From NCBI GenBank assembly GCA_003216075.1, contig QCJK01000005.1:1-64000 (forward strand): a stretch of 64,000 nucleotides of DNA. The letters run 5' to 3'. Under the pieces are notes generated by a model that worked only from the letters and a program-made list of their open reading frames with translations, did not search any database and was not told where the DNA came from. Positions 36,519-45,983 of this stretch are shown here, in pieces. The translations under genes and the position numbers were made by a program. Every line of letters begins with the position of its first letter. Positions within the stretch are counted from its first letter, which is position 1. This DNA is from Prochlorococcus sp. AG-409-B05 (GTDB lineage Bacteria; Cyanobacteriota; Cyanobacteriia; PCC-6307; Cyanobiaceae).

Positions 36519-39184
36519 GAAGTTGCTAGAGATTCTGCAAGCTCACGTCTAGCAAAGTCCAAAGCTTGATTTAAAGCCTTGGCCTCACGTCCACCAGCTT
36601 GAGCTAAATTTGCCCTGCCGCCACCACCGCCGCCACAAAGTTTTGCTATACGTCCAATAAATTTACCTGCTTCCAGCCCACTAGAAATAATGTCCGAACC
36701 AAATGCAGCAACAAAAATAACTTTATTTTGGTTGGTTTCGTCAGGCAAACCTCCAAAAACCACAGCAGCATTTTCACCAAGCTGAACAACAAGATCCTGC
36801 GCAACTATTTGAAGTGCATCACCCTCAATAGCGTCAAGACGTTCTACTAATAATTGACTGCTAGCTATATTCTGCACCTTACCGACTAAAGCTGCAGCCT
36901 TGGCAACTGCAAGCTCCTGAAGAGCTTGAGCAAGATCTTTGTTCTTAGCTTTGATTTCTTCCTGCAAAGACAAAACCCTTTCAACAATCTCAGTAGGTTT
37001 AACCTTGAAGCGCTCACTTAACTCTTTGACGACAACATCTCTCTCCTGCAAATAATCTAATATCGCTGGACCTGCAACAGCCTCGATTCGACGCACACCA
37101 GCCGCAATACCAACTTCACTTACAATTTTAAAAGCCCCTATCTCGGCTGTGTTGCCTACATGTGTGCCTCCACAGAGCTCCATCGAAATACCAGGGACAT
37201 CCACAACTCGAACCTGATCGCCATATTTTTCTCCAAACATGGCAATCGCACCAGCACTTTTAGCATCCTCTATTGACATTTCTTGTGTAGATAGAGCATG
37301 AGCCTCAACAATCCATTGATTGATTAAAGTCTCAATCTGATTTATCTCAACAGACTTGACCGGATATGGAGAATGAAAATCAAAACGTAATCGATCAAAA
37401 TTCACTAATGATCCAGCCTGACTAATGTTTGGATCAATAATCTGCTTCAGAGCTGACTGTAAGAGATGAGTAGACGTATGATTAATCCTGGCTCTTGCAC
37501 GAGCAACACGATCAACATGAACCTCAACCACATCACCTACGTTTAAAACACCTTCTTTGATATGACCCATGTGAACAAATACACCTTTATTCCTAACTAC
37601 AGCATCAATCTGAACAACACATTGATCATGTACTACTACACCTCGATCACCAATTTGCCCCCCCCCTTCACCATAAAATGATGTACTGTCGAGCACTAAT
37701 TGAATTATATCTCCATCCACTGCCTGCAAAACAGATTTGCCCTTGACAAAAAGAGCTTGGACTTGACTCTTTGTTTCTAATGCCTCATAACCTAGGAAAT
37801 CAGTATTAGCAATACTTGTAGTAATTTTATCAATCGAATCCTGCAAAGTAAGATCAATGCTTACAGTAGCTGCTTTTGCTCGTTGTCTCTGGGCTTCCAT
37901 TGCTTTCTCAAAAGCCTCTAAATCAACACTTAAACCATTTTCCTGAGCAATTTCCTGAGTCAATTCTATAGGAAAACCATAAGTATCATAGAGCTCAAAT
38001 GCTTGATTACCGGTAATTTCCTTTGGCTTACTTTGAAGTACATCAACTAACAACTTCTCACCACGTTCCAGCGTAGTCAAAAAACGAGCCTCCTCTCTTT
38101 CAAGTTCCTGAAGGATTAAATCATGTCGTTCAGATAACTGTGGATAGGCAACTTTCATCAACTTAATTGCCGCTTCACCCATATCAACTAAAAAAGGTCG
38201 ACAAATACCAAGAGATCGACCATGACGAACCATGCGCCGCAATAGACGTCGCAAGACATATCCGCGACCCAAATTATTTGCAGTTACCCCATCACAAATC
38301 AATTGAGTTACTGCCCGGCTATGATCACCTATTACTTTGAGAGAAATTTGACCCTTCTTATCTAATTGCAGATAATCAACTTTTGCTATAGAAGCCGCAG
38401 TTTTTACAAGAGGAAAAATAAGATCCGTTTCATAGTTATTTGGTACTTTTTGCAAAATTTGTGCCATTCGTTCTAAACCCATACCTGTATCGATATTGCA
38501 TTTATCTAAAGGCTGCAGTACACCATCAATATCACGGTTGTACTGCATAAAAACAAGGTTATAAAACTCGATAAACCGAGTATCATCCTCCAAGTTAATT
38601 GGCTCATTCAAAAGTTCAGGCTTGAAGTCGTAATAGATCTCAGAACAAGGTCCACAGGGTCCAGTTGGTCCCGCAGACCAAAAATTATCAGCCTCATCCA
38701 TACGAATAATTCGACTCGGTTCCACTCCAACCAAATCTCGCCATATCTCCTCTGATTCATCATCCTCTCGAAAAATACTTACTACCAAATTCTTGGGATC
38801 AAGTCGATAAACGTCTGTACTCAGTTCCCAGGCCCATTGAATAGCCTCTTTTTTAAAATAATCACCAAAAGAAAAATTTCCCAGCATTTCAAAAAAAGTG
38901 TGATGCCGAGCAGTGTGGCCCACATTCTCAATATCATTTGTACGAATACATTTCTGACTAGTTGTAGCTCTAGGTGCTGGAGGCTTTTCTTGTCCTAAAA
39001 AAATAGGTTTAAAAGGCAACATACCAGCGATTGTGAGTAGCACCGTAGGGTCCTGAGGCACCAACGATGCACTTGGAAGAACTAAATGACCTCGATCCTG
39101 AAAGAACTCCAAAAAAGCATTTCGAATCTGTTCACCTGTGACAGGCTGCGAGGAACTGAACACAGATAATCGCTCAACGGCCAT
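36515..39184 (-). CDS. alaS: Alanyl-tRNA synthetase
   Basis: Charges tRNA-Ala. The 889 residues contain class II motif regions at the N-terminus (RNAFLEFFQDRGH, then TSQKCIRTNDIENVG). The editing-domain zinc residues are in HTSTHLL and CGGTH. The C-Ala domain ends with GGGGGGRANLAQAGG. The start is ATG at 39184 with an unusual leader hairpin 87 bases upstream (separate entry). Confidence 0.97.
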   Translation of the reverse strand: MAVERLSVFSSSQPVTGEQIRNAFLEFFQDRGHLVLPSASLVPQDPTVLLTIAGMLPFKPIFLGQEKPPAPRATTSQKCIRTNDIENVGHTARHHTFFEMLGNFSFGDYFKKEAIQWAWELSTDVYRLDPKNLVVSIFREDDESEEIWRDLVGVEPSRIIRMDEADNFWSAGPTGPCGPCSEIYYDFKPELLNEPINLEDDTRFIEFYNLVFMQYNRDIDGVLQPLDKCNIDTGMGLERMAQILQKVPNNYETDLIFPLVKTAASIAKVDYLQLDKKGQISLKVIGDHSRAVTQLICDGVTANNLGRGYVLRRLLRRMVRHGRSLGICRPFLVDMGEAAIKLMKVAYPQLSERHDLILQELEREEARFLTTLERGEKLLVDVLQSKPKEITGNQAFELYDTYGFPIELTQEIAQENGLSVDLEAFEKAMEAQRQRAKAATVSIDLTLQDSIDKITTSIANTDFLGYEALETKSQVQALFVKGKSVLQAVDGDIIQLVLDSTSFYGEGGGQIGDRGVVVHDQCVVQIDAVVRNKGVFVHMGHIKEGVLNVGDVVEVHVDRVARARARINHTSTHLLQSALKQIIDPNISQAGSLVNFDRLRFDFHSPYPVKSVEINQIETLINQWIVEAHALSTQEMSIEDAKSAGAIAMFGEKYGDQVRVVDVPGISMELCGGTHVGNTAEIGAFKIVSEVGIAAGVRRIEAVAGPAILDYLQERDVVVKELSERFKVKPTEIVERVLSLQEEIKAKNKDLAQALQELAVAKAAALVGKVQNIASSQLLVERLDAIEGDALQIVAQDLVVQLGENAAVVFGGLPDETNQNKVIFVAAFGSDIISSGLEAGKFIGRIAKLCGGGGGGRANLAQAGGREAKALNQALDFARRELAESLATS

Positions 39185-39561
39185 AAGAGAAATGGGCGTT
39201 AAAAAAAGCTCCGATAATCATTATGGCCTTCAAAAATCCAAAAATTGACTAATCATTATATCAATATCAAAAATTCCTGTCCAACTCCTAAGACTAGGAC
39301 AGGAATTTATCCAATTCGCAGAAATTACTTCAATTCTACAAAAAATTCCCATGAAAGCCCTTTTAAGATTATTTCTAGTCTTTGTAAGTGGGAAATTAAT
39401 GTTAAAGAGCTATTCAATCAAAGAATAATCCACTAAGAGTAGTATAGGGATAGAATCAATTCGCCATCATTGGCTCTTGAACTTATCTGAATTGTGTCAC
39501 TGCCCATCAGTGGCATGTTTCAACTTCAAAAGAGCAAGATCATGATTTCTGCGTAGCGGCC
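39185..39561. other. Intergenic region between alaS and the Snf2 gene
   Basis: A 377-base divergent region expected to hold both promoters. It contains a 12-bp perfect hairpin at 39271-39308. A plus-strand frame at 39245-39436 runs through the hairpin and is not believed to be a gene. Confidence 0.5.
39271..39308 (-). promoter_or_regulatory. Hairpin plus T-run in the alaS leader
   Basis: AAATTCCTGTCC (39271-39282) pairs perfectly with GGACAGGAATTT (39297-39308). On the minus strand the hairpin is followed by TTGATATT, making a TTTTT run. It lies 87 bases before alaS, so it could be an attenuator of alaS or the end of a small RNA. Family-based support is lacking. Confidence 0.45.
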
Positions 39562-42500
39562 ATGAGTCTGCTGCACGCCACCTGGCTTCCAGCCATTCGT
39601 TCGCCTACGAGTTCGGGCAGACCAGCCCTTCTCGTATGGGCCGATACATGGAGAGTTGCTACTCCTTCTGGTCCAGGAAGTACGCCTGCTATACACCCAT
39701 TTACTCTTAATCCAAAAGAACTTCGAAAATGGCTAAAGCAAAAAGAACTACTTCCTGAAGGCATTATTGATGCTACTGCTTGTTTAACTCTTCCAAGCAG
39801 AGCTACAAGTATCAGAAAGCAAAAACACCCGGCTAAAACACTTAATGATAACAACAGTCATTTATTCGATCACGAATGGACTGGCCTACCATTACAAGCA
39901 GGTGAGCCCATTCCCAAACAATGCGAATGGTGGCCATGGCAAGTCCAAGGCTTAGCGATCGAACCAAGTGAAGCAACAATCTGGCTGTCCAAACTTCCTC
40001 TATCAGGTAAACACTTAGATCTAGGTGATGAACTGAGATGGTGGAGTCATTTACAACGATGGGCACTAAGTTTGGTTGCTCGAGGTCGATGGCTACCACA
40101 AGTCGAATTAAGTAAAGGAGAAGGCTATCCCCACAGAGCACGTTGGGTTCCACTCCTCAATCGAGAGGATGATCGCCGTCGACTCGAAGAATTAGCTATT
40201 AGGTTACCTCTGGTAGCAACCTGTGCACTACCTTGGCGAGAGCCAATGGGAAGAAGAAGCAATCGAACAACTCGTTTAAGACCTGAAGCCATGAAAGCCT
40301 CTAACCCAGTTGCTTCATGTAGACCAAGAAGTGGACGTCTTCGAGTTGCAAGTCTCTTAGAAGAACTTGTAGATGCACAATTACGTCAAGGTTTTAAACC
40401 AAGCACGGAAGGGCTAGATCCCCTACTAACTACTTGGCAAGAAGCACTTGGCTCAGAAACAGGCGTGATTCACCTGGCAGATGACGAAGTCAAACGACTC
40501 ACTACTGCTAGTAATCACTGGAGAGAAAGTGTTGCGGGCAATGTGGCTGCAGCTAGAGCATGTCTAGAACTATTTACCCCAAAAGATGGAGACGAACTTT
40601 GGGAATTACGTTTTGCATTACAAGCTGAGGCTGATCCAACACTCAAAGTTCCTGCTTCTTCAGCTTGGGCTGCTGGCTCAGAAAATCTGCAACTTGGCGA
40701 AATTAGAGTAGAGCATCCTGGAGAAGCACTATTAGAAGGACTCGGGCGAGCTCTAACTGTCTTTCAACCACTTGAAAGAGGACTAGATAATCCAACACCC
40801 GAATCTATGGAGCTTACTCCAGCAGAAGCTTTTGTCTTAGTACGAACAGCGGCAACTCAACTCAGAGATATTGGAGTTGGGGTAGAACTACCACTCAGTC
40901 TCTCTGGCGGTTTAGCCAGTAGGCTTGGTCTTGAAATCACAGCTGAACTATCAGACAAATCACAAGGATTTACTCTTGGCGAAAATCTTGCGTGGAAATG
41001 GGAGCTAATGATTGGTGGTGTGACTTTGACGCTTAAAGAGCTAGAACTGCTTGCAGGAAAAAGAAGTCCACTTGTTCGTCATAAAGGTGCTTGGATCGAA
41101 TTACGACCAAACGATCTAAAAAATGCAGAAAAATTCTGCAGCATTAATGTCGATCTTAGCCTAGATGATGCATTAAGACTTACTGCTACAGAAGGTGAGT
41201 TACTGATGCGCCTACCTGTACACCGCTTTAATGCTGGTCCAAGACTTCAAACCGTTTTAGAGCAATACCATCAACAAAAAGCACCAGATCCATTACCTGC
41301 ACCAGATGGATTTATAGGTCAATTAAGACCTTACCAAGAACGAGGGCTTGGCTGGCTTGCCTTCCTTCATCGTTTCGATCAAGGAGCTTGCTTGGCTGAT
41401 GACATGGGACTTGGGAAAACCATCCAGCTTCTAGCCTTCCTACAACACCTCAAAATAGAAAAAGAGCTCAAACGATCTGTATTATTAATTGCCCCAACAT
41501 CTGTCTTAACCAACTGGAAACGAGAAGCTCGATCATTTACTCCTGAATTAAAAGTAAAAGAACATTATGGACCTAAGCGGCCTTCAACGTTAGCTGAGCT
41601 AAAACAATCCTTAACCCAGGTAGATCTTGTTTTGACTAGTTATGGATTAATACAACGAGATATAGAACTATTAGAAAATATAGATTGGCAAGGAATAGTA
41701 ATTGATGAAGCTCAGGCAATTAAAAATCCAAATGCAAAGCAAAGTCAAGCAACACGAGACATAGCAAAACCTGGCAAATCGAATCGATTCCGAATTGCAC
41801 TCACAGGAACACCCGTCGAAAATCGCGTAAGTGAATTGTGGGCATTGATGGATTTTCTTAATCCTAAAGTGCTTGGCAAGGAAGACTTTTTTCACCAACG
41901 CTATCGACTACCAATTGAAAGATATGGAGATATGTCTTCCTTAAAAGATTTAAAAGCCCGTGTTAGCCCTTTTATTCTTCGAAGACTTAAAACAGACAAA
42001 CTAATAATTTCAGACCTACCAGAAAAGGTAGAACTTAGCGAATGGGTTGGCCTAAGCAATGAGCAAAAAGTGCTATATAACAAGGCTGTTGAAGAAACAT
42101 TAGACGCAGTCGCTACAGCTCCACATGGTCAACGCCATGGAAAAATACTAGGGCTTTTAACTCGTCTCAAACAAATTTGCAACCATCCTGCACTTGCACT
42201 AAAAGAACGTGAAATTGACGAAAACTTTGTTTCTAGATCTTCAAAAATACTGCGATTAGAAGAAATCCTTGAAGAAATCATAGAAGCTGGAGATCGTGCA
42301 TTACTTTTTACTCAATTCGCTGAATGGGGACATCTACTGAAGGCATATTTACAAGCAAGATGGAGATCTGAAGTGCCATTCTTAAATGGCAGTACAAGAA
42401 AAAACGATAGGCAAGCAATGGTAGATCGATTTCAAGAAGATCCACGAGGGCCCCAATTGTTTTTGTTGTCGCTAAAGGCTGGAGGTGTGGGGCTGAATCT

Positions 42501-42768
42501 CACTCGTGCAAGTCACGTATTTCATATTGATCGTTGGTGGAATCCAGCTGTTGAGAATCAAGCAACTGATCGGGCTTATCGCATTGGGCAAAACAACAGA
42601 GTAATGGTTCATAAGTTCATTACAAGTGGTTCAGTTGAAGAGAAAATCGCTCAGATGATTCAAAAAAAAGCGCGCCTTGCCGAAGATATAATTGGTTCAG
42701 GAGAAGACTGGCTCGGAAATCTTGGGGTCAATCAATTACGTGAATTAGTTGCCTTAGAGGACAATTAA
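39562..42768 (+). CDS. Snf2/HepA family ATPase (helicase-like)
   Basis: A 1068-residue SWI2/SNF2 protein that moves along DNA using ATP. The N-terminal 560 residues match the bacterial Snf2-associated region. The motor has motif I DDMGLGKTIQL, motif II VIDEAQAIKN, motif III LTGTPVENR and the C-terminal helicase half with LLSLKAGGVGLNL and DRAYRIGQ. It is followed after 13 bases by a SWIM zinc-finger gene. That pairing is common in bacteria and suggests joint action, possibly in DNA repair or transcription recycling. Exact role is unknown. Confidence 0.92.
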   Translation: MSLLHATWLPAIRSPTSSGRPALLVWADTWRVATPSGPGSTPAIHPFTLNPKELRKWLKQKELLPEGIIDATACLTLPSRATSIRKQKHPAKTLNDNNSHLFDHEWTGLPLQAGEPIPKQCEWWPWQVQGLAIEPSEATIWLSKLPLSGKHLDLGDELRWWSHLQRWALSLVARGRWLPQVELSKGEGYPHRARWVPLLNREDDRRRLEELAIRLPLVATCALPWREPMGRRSNRTTRLRPEAMKASNPVASCRPRSGRLRVASLLEELVDAQLRQGFKPSTEGLDPLLTTWQEALGSETGVIHLADDEVKRLTTASNHWRESVAGNVAAARACLELFTPKDGDELWELRFALQAEADPTLKVPASSAWAAGSENLQLGEIRVEHPGEALLEGLGRALTVFQPLERGLDNPTPESMELTPAEAFVLVRTAATQLRDIGVGVELPLSLSGGLASRLGLEITAELSDKSQGFTLGENLAWKWELMIGGVTLTLKELELLAGKRSPLVRHKGAWIELRPNDLKNAEKFCSINVDLSLDDALRLTATEGELLMRLPVHRFNAGPRLQTVLEQYHQQKAPDPLPAPDGFIGQLRPYQERGLGWLAFLHRFDQGACLADDMGLGKTIQLLAFLQHLKIEKELKRSVLLIAPTSVLTNWKREARSFTPELKVKEHYGPKRPSTLAELKQSLTQVDLVLTSYGLIQRDIELLENIDWQGIVIDEAQAIKNPNAKQSQATRDIAKPGKSNRFRIALTGTPVENRVSELWALMDFLNPKVLGKEDFFHQRYRLPIERYGDMSSLKDLKARVSPFILRRLKTDKLIISDLPEKVELSEWVGLSNEQKVLYNKAVEETLDAVATAPHGQRHGKILGLLTRLKQICNHPALALKEREIDENFVSRSSKILRLEEILEEIIEAGDRALLFTQFAEWGHLLKAYLQARWRSEVPFLNGSTRKNDRQAMVDRFQEDPRGPQLFLLSLKAGGVGLNLTRASHVFHIDRWWNPAVENQATDRAYRIGQNNRVMVHKFITSGSVEEKIAQMIQKKARLAEDIIGSGEDWLGNLGVNQLRELVALEDN

Positions 42769-42781
42769 AAGGAATCAAAGC

Positions 42782-43675
42782 ATGACAAATAGACCAGCTG
42801 ACAATACTCCAAGCATGACAACAGCCTTAAGCGATAAAGGATTAAGTGATCAACCTTGGTGGGTAGAGCAATGGATGGAATTAATCAATTCCTATCGTTT
42901 CAAAAAAAGACTTGAACGGGCTTGGACCTACGCAAGAGAAGGAAACGTAACTTCAATCCGATTCGAAGGACGTAGAGTTCATGCTCGCGTACAAGGCACC
43001 GACGAAGATCCATATAAAGTCAAGCTTTGGCTAGATGTTCTTAATGATGAAGACTGGGGATATGTTCTCGAAGCCTTAACCCAAAAAGCACGCTGGTCAG
43101 CTCAATTATTAGCTGGAATCATGCCTGCAGATATTGAAAGAGCATTCGCTGCCAGTGGGCGACGTCTATTCCCTTTCAAACTGCAAGAAGTACGGAGCGA
43201 ATGCAATTGTCCTGACAAGGCTAATCCCTGCAAACACATCAGCGCAATATATTTTCTTATGGGTGATCGCTTTAGCGAAGATCCATTTGTGTTGTTTCAA
43301 CTCAGAGGTCGTAGTCGAAGTAAATTACTAGCAGATCTAGCAGAACAAAGGCGTGAAGTCTTAGCAGCGATTGCAAATAAAATTTCAAAAGAAAACGAAA
43401 ATCCCAATGTCAACCATGTCCAACCAGTTCCACCTCATCCGTCAGTAGTTGATCCAAGCCTTTGGTGGCAATATGAAGGAAATCTTGATTCAGATCTAGT
43501 TGTTATAACGCCTGCGATGGAAGGAGATACTGGACTAGATTCTGCTGGCGATCTTCCTTTAGCAGAAGAGCCACGTTTTCCAGCTGCCCGTCAAAATTTT
43601 CTTAACCACTTGCATGAACAAGGTAAAACGCTAGCGCAACAAGCAATGATACAAGCAATGTCAGCTGGTGAATGA
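42782..43675 (+). CDS. SWIM zinc-finger protein
   Basis: A 297-residue protein with a SWIM zinc finger CNCPDKANPCKH at about residues 140-151 (CxC, then CxH). Bacterial SWIM proteins frequently neighbour Snf2 ATPases, as here, 13 bases downstream of one. The finger probably binds DNA or protein partners. The C-terminus overlaps the next gene by 8 bases, so all three are likely to share a transcript. Confidence 0.88.
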   Translation: MTNRPADNTPSMTTALSDKGLSDQPWWVEQWMELINSYRFKKRLERAWTYAREGNVTSIRFEGRRVHARVQGTDEDPYKVKLWLDVLNDEDWGYVLEALTQKARWSAQLLAGIMPADIERAFAASGRRLFPFKLQEVRSECNCPDKANPCKHISAIYFLMGDRFSEDPFVLFQLRGRSRSKLLADLAEQRREVLAAIANKISKENENPNVNHVQPVPPHPSVVDPSLWWQYEGNLDSDLVVITPAMEGDTGLDSAGDLPLAEEPRFPAARQNFLNHLHEQGKTLAQQAMIQAMSAGE

Positions 43676-44144
43676 ATTCCCATGGCTTAAAAAAAAGCCA
43701 TTAAAATTAGTACGTCTACTTTTATCCTCATATCACTATGCCTATGGTGAACATCTCCTAGGAAACAAAGTAATTGGTACTTCCAATCTACAATTTGGAC
43801 ACTTACTGTTCAATATGTCCAACCCAGTCATGGCACATGATGCCAAAGATGATCCCTGTTTAAATTATGTAAATGCAAAAGCACTTGAACTTTGGCATAG
43901 GTCATGGAATGAAATGATTGGCATGCCATCTAAACTGACTGCACCTAAAAAGGAACGTCAAAAACGACAAAACGATTTAAATAAAGTCAATACAGAGAAT
44001 CCTATTCAGAATTACCAAGGGATCAGAATCAACAGTAAAGGGGAACTTTTTTGTATTAGTAATGCACGAATATGGACAATCTTTAATGAGAAAGGTCACC
44101 CATGTGGACAAGCGGCAACTTTTACGAATTGGTGGTCAATTTGA
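43668..44144 (+). CDS. MEKHLA domain protein
   Basis: A 158-residue protein of the MEKHLA family. It has DPCLNYVNAKALELWHRSW, MPSKLTAPKKERQKRQ and a C-terminal GQAATFTNWW, which are the family landmarks. MEKHLA is a PAS-related domain found in plant homeodomain proteins and in cyanobacteria. The start is GTG at 43668, overlapping the SWIM gene by 8 bases. Light or redox sensing has been proposed for related domains, but nothing here proves a ligand. Confidence 0.82.
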   Translation: MNEFPWLKKKPLKLVRLLLSSYHYAYGEHLLGNKVIGTSNLQFGHLLFNMSNPVMAHDAKDDPCLNYVNAKALELWHRSWNEMIGMPSKLTAPKKERQKRQNDLNKVNTENPIQNYQGIRINSKGELFCISNARIWTIFNEKGHPCGQAATFTNWWSI

Positions 44145-44296
44145 AAAACTAAACAAAAAATTGTCGATAATGAATGCCAAGCTGGATTTTCAGCAAGAGC
44201 AATAAATAAACAATATTTATAAAACTATTCTAATTCAGGAAATGAAGTGCCCTCAAGATTGAAAACTCCCCGTAAAATCCGATAAACAGGAGTGAC

Positions 44297-45406
44297 ATGC
44301 AACGTCGAAAGCTATTAGGATCAACTGCTACAGCTCTAACGAGTGCAGTAGGCGTTGGTTTATTAAGTTCTTGCACTGTCCGCCGTGAAGAAAGAAAAAG
44401 TACAGGAGGCATACCCCAAGTGCGTTGGCGGATGGCAACGAGTTGGCCAATTTCATTAGACACAATTTACGGTGGTGCAGAAACAATCAGTCAACGAGTC
44501 AAAGCCCTAAGTGGCGGAAACTTTCAAATAAAACCTTATGCAGCTGGTGAAATAGTTCCCGGGCTGGAAGTATTAGACGCCGTACAAGCAGGATCTGTGG
44601 AATGTGGTCATACAGCAAGCTATTACTACAAGGGGAAAAATCCATCTTTTGCCTTTGGAACCTCAGTGCCATTTGGACTGACCGCCCAGCAGCAAAATGC
44701 ATGGCTTTATGAAGGAGGTGGAATTGAACTGCTAAATCAATTGTTCTCTGATTTTGGTGTCATCAGTTTTCCTGCAGGTAATACAGGAGCCCAAATGGGG
44801 GGGTGGTTCAAAGAAAAGCTAGACGGTCTTCAATCCCTCCAAGGGCTAAAAATGCGAATACCAGGACTTGGAGGTGAAGTAATGGCACAACTTGGAGTCA
44901 ATGTTCAAGTCCTGCCGGGAGGGGAGGTTTATTTAGCTCTTGATCGTGGTGCAATTGACGCAGCAGAATGGACAGGTCCTTACGATGATGAGAAACTTGG
45001 TTTTGCAAGAGCAGCAAAGTTCTATTACTACCCAGGATGGTGGGAGCCTGGCCCAACATTAACTGCACTCGTAAACCAAAAAGCATGGGACGAACTACCT
45101 CCTGAATACAAGGCGATTTTCAAAACAGCTTGCTATGAAGCAAATATCACAATGCTTAGTCAATACGACACCCTGAATGGTTCTGCACTACAACGACTAA
45201 TTCAAGGTGGAACAGAGCTTATACCCTATGACAACAAAATCATGAATGCGGCTAAAGAGGCTGCATATCAACTTTATGAAGATATAGCAGCAAGAGAACA
45301 GGGGTTCAGAAAAATTTTTCGACAATGGAAAAATTTTCGTAGGGAAATTAGCGCATGGAACAAAATAAATGAATTCTCATTCTCAAACTTTATATATAAA
45401 CAATGA
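44297..45406 (+). CDS. TRAP transporter substrate-binding protein (DctP type)
   Basis: A 369-residue periplasmic binding protein. The N-terminus has a twin-arginine-like start (QRRKLLGST) and then LLSSC, a lipobox, so it is probably Tat-exported and lipid-anchored. The rest matches DctP proteins of the mannitol/chloroaromatic group (VRWRMATSWP, GGAETISQRVKALSGG, and the conserved MRIPGLGGEV). Sulfonate, keto-acid or organic-acid ligands are possible. The stop overlaps the start of the small permease gene by 4 bases. Confidence 0.9.
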   Translation: MQRRKLLGSTATALTSAVGVGLLSSCTVRREERKSTGGIPQVRWRMATSWPISLDTIYGGAETISQRVKALSGGNFQIKPYAAGEIVPGLEVLDAVQAGSVECGHTASYYYKGKNPSFAFGTSVPFGLTAQQQNAWLYEGGGIELLNQLFSDFGVISFPAGNTGAQMGGWFKEKLDGLQSLQGLKMRIPGLGGEVMAQLGVNVQVLPGGEVYLALDRGAIDAAEWTGPYDDEKLGFARAAKFYYYPGWWEPGPTLTALVNQKAWDELPPEYKAIFKTACYEANITMLSQYDTLNGSALQRLIQGGTELIPYDNKIMNAAKEAAYQLYEDIAAREQGFRKIFRQWKNFRREISAWNKINEFSFSNFIYKQ

Positions 45407-45936
45407 GCAATAAATACAAAACAAAATTGCTAACAATTTCCTATCAAATAGACAGTCTAATTAAAACCACATCAGTAATTGCACGCTGGGCAGTATTGGC
45501 TATGTTGGGGTTAGGCTTTTGGAATGTAATTGGACGATATGTCGGAGTAACAATTGGATATAACCTCAGTTCTAATACCTTAATAGAAGGTCAGTGGTAT
45601 TTATTCGATGTGATTTTTCTTCTGGGATTAAGTTGGACGTTGCAACGTAAAGATCATGTAAGAGTCGATGTACTTCAAGCTCATTGGAGTAAAAAACGTA
45701 AAACAAAACTCGAGTTTTTAGGAACCCTACTCTTACTCCTACCATTCGCAATTGGAGTCATGATTATTTCCGTACAACCTGCTCTCCATTCTTGGATAAT
45801 CAATGAAGCCTCTCCAGATCCCAATGGACTTCCACGCTATTGGATTAAATTGCTAATCCCAACAGGTTTTCTTCTATTAACTCTACAAGGAATCTCAGAA
45901 GCAATTCGCAGTTGGTCAGAACTAAAAGATTCATAA
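45403..45936 (+). CDS. TRAP transporter small permease (DctQ type)
   Basis: A 177-residue integral membrane protein with four hydrophobic helices. A conserved RKDHVRVDVL loop, found in DctQ proteins, follows the second. It overlaps the binding-protein gene by 4 bases and precedes the large permease by 47, in the standard P-Q-M order. It forms the membrane complex with DctM and uses a sodium gradient (family knowledge). Confidence 0.88.
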   Translation: MSNKYKTKLLTISYQIDSLIKTTSVIARWAVLAMLGLGFWNVIGRYVGVTIGYNLSSNTLIEGQWYLFDVIFLLGLSWTLQRKDHVRVDVLQAHWSKKRKTKLEFLGTLLLLLPFAIGVMIISVQPALHSWIINEASPDPNGLPRYWIKLLIPTGFLLLTLQGISEAIRSWSELKDS

Positions 45937-45970
45937 GCACCTTGTTATAACCTAATCGCAAAAAAGTAAT

Positions 45971-45977
45971 AAGGAGA
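45971..45977 (+). promoter_or_regulatory. Strong ribosome site deciding a TTG start
   Basis: AAGGAGA lies 6 bases before TTG at 45984, the start of the TRAP large permease. It supports the TTG over later in-frame ATG codons. Confidence 0.65.
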
Positions 45978-45983
45978 CAAACT

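Noticed and set aside
39245-39436. 63-codon plus-strand frame between alaS and the Snf2 gene
   Set aside because: It runs through the perfect hairpin of the alaS leader and has no protein-like features.
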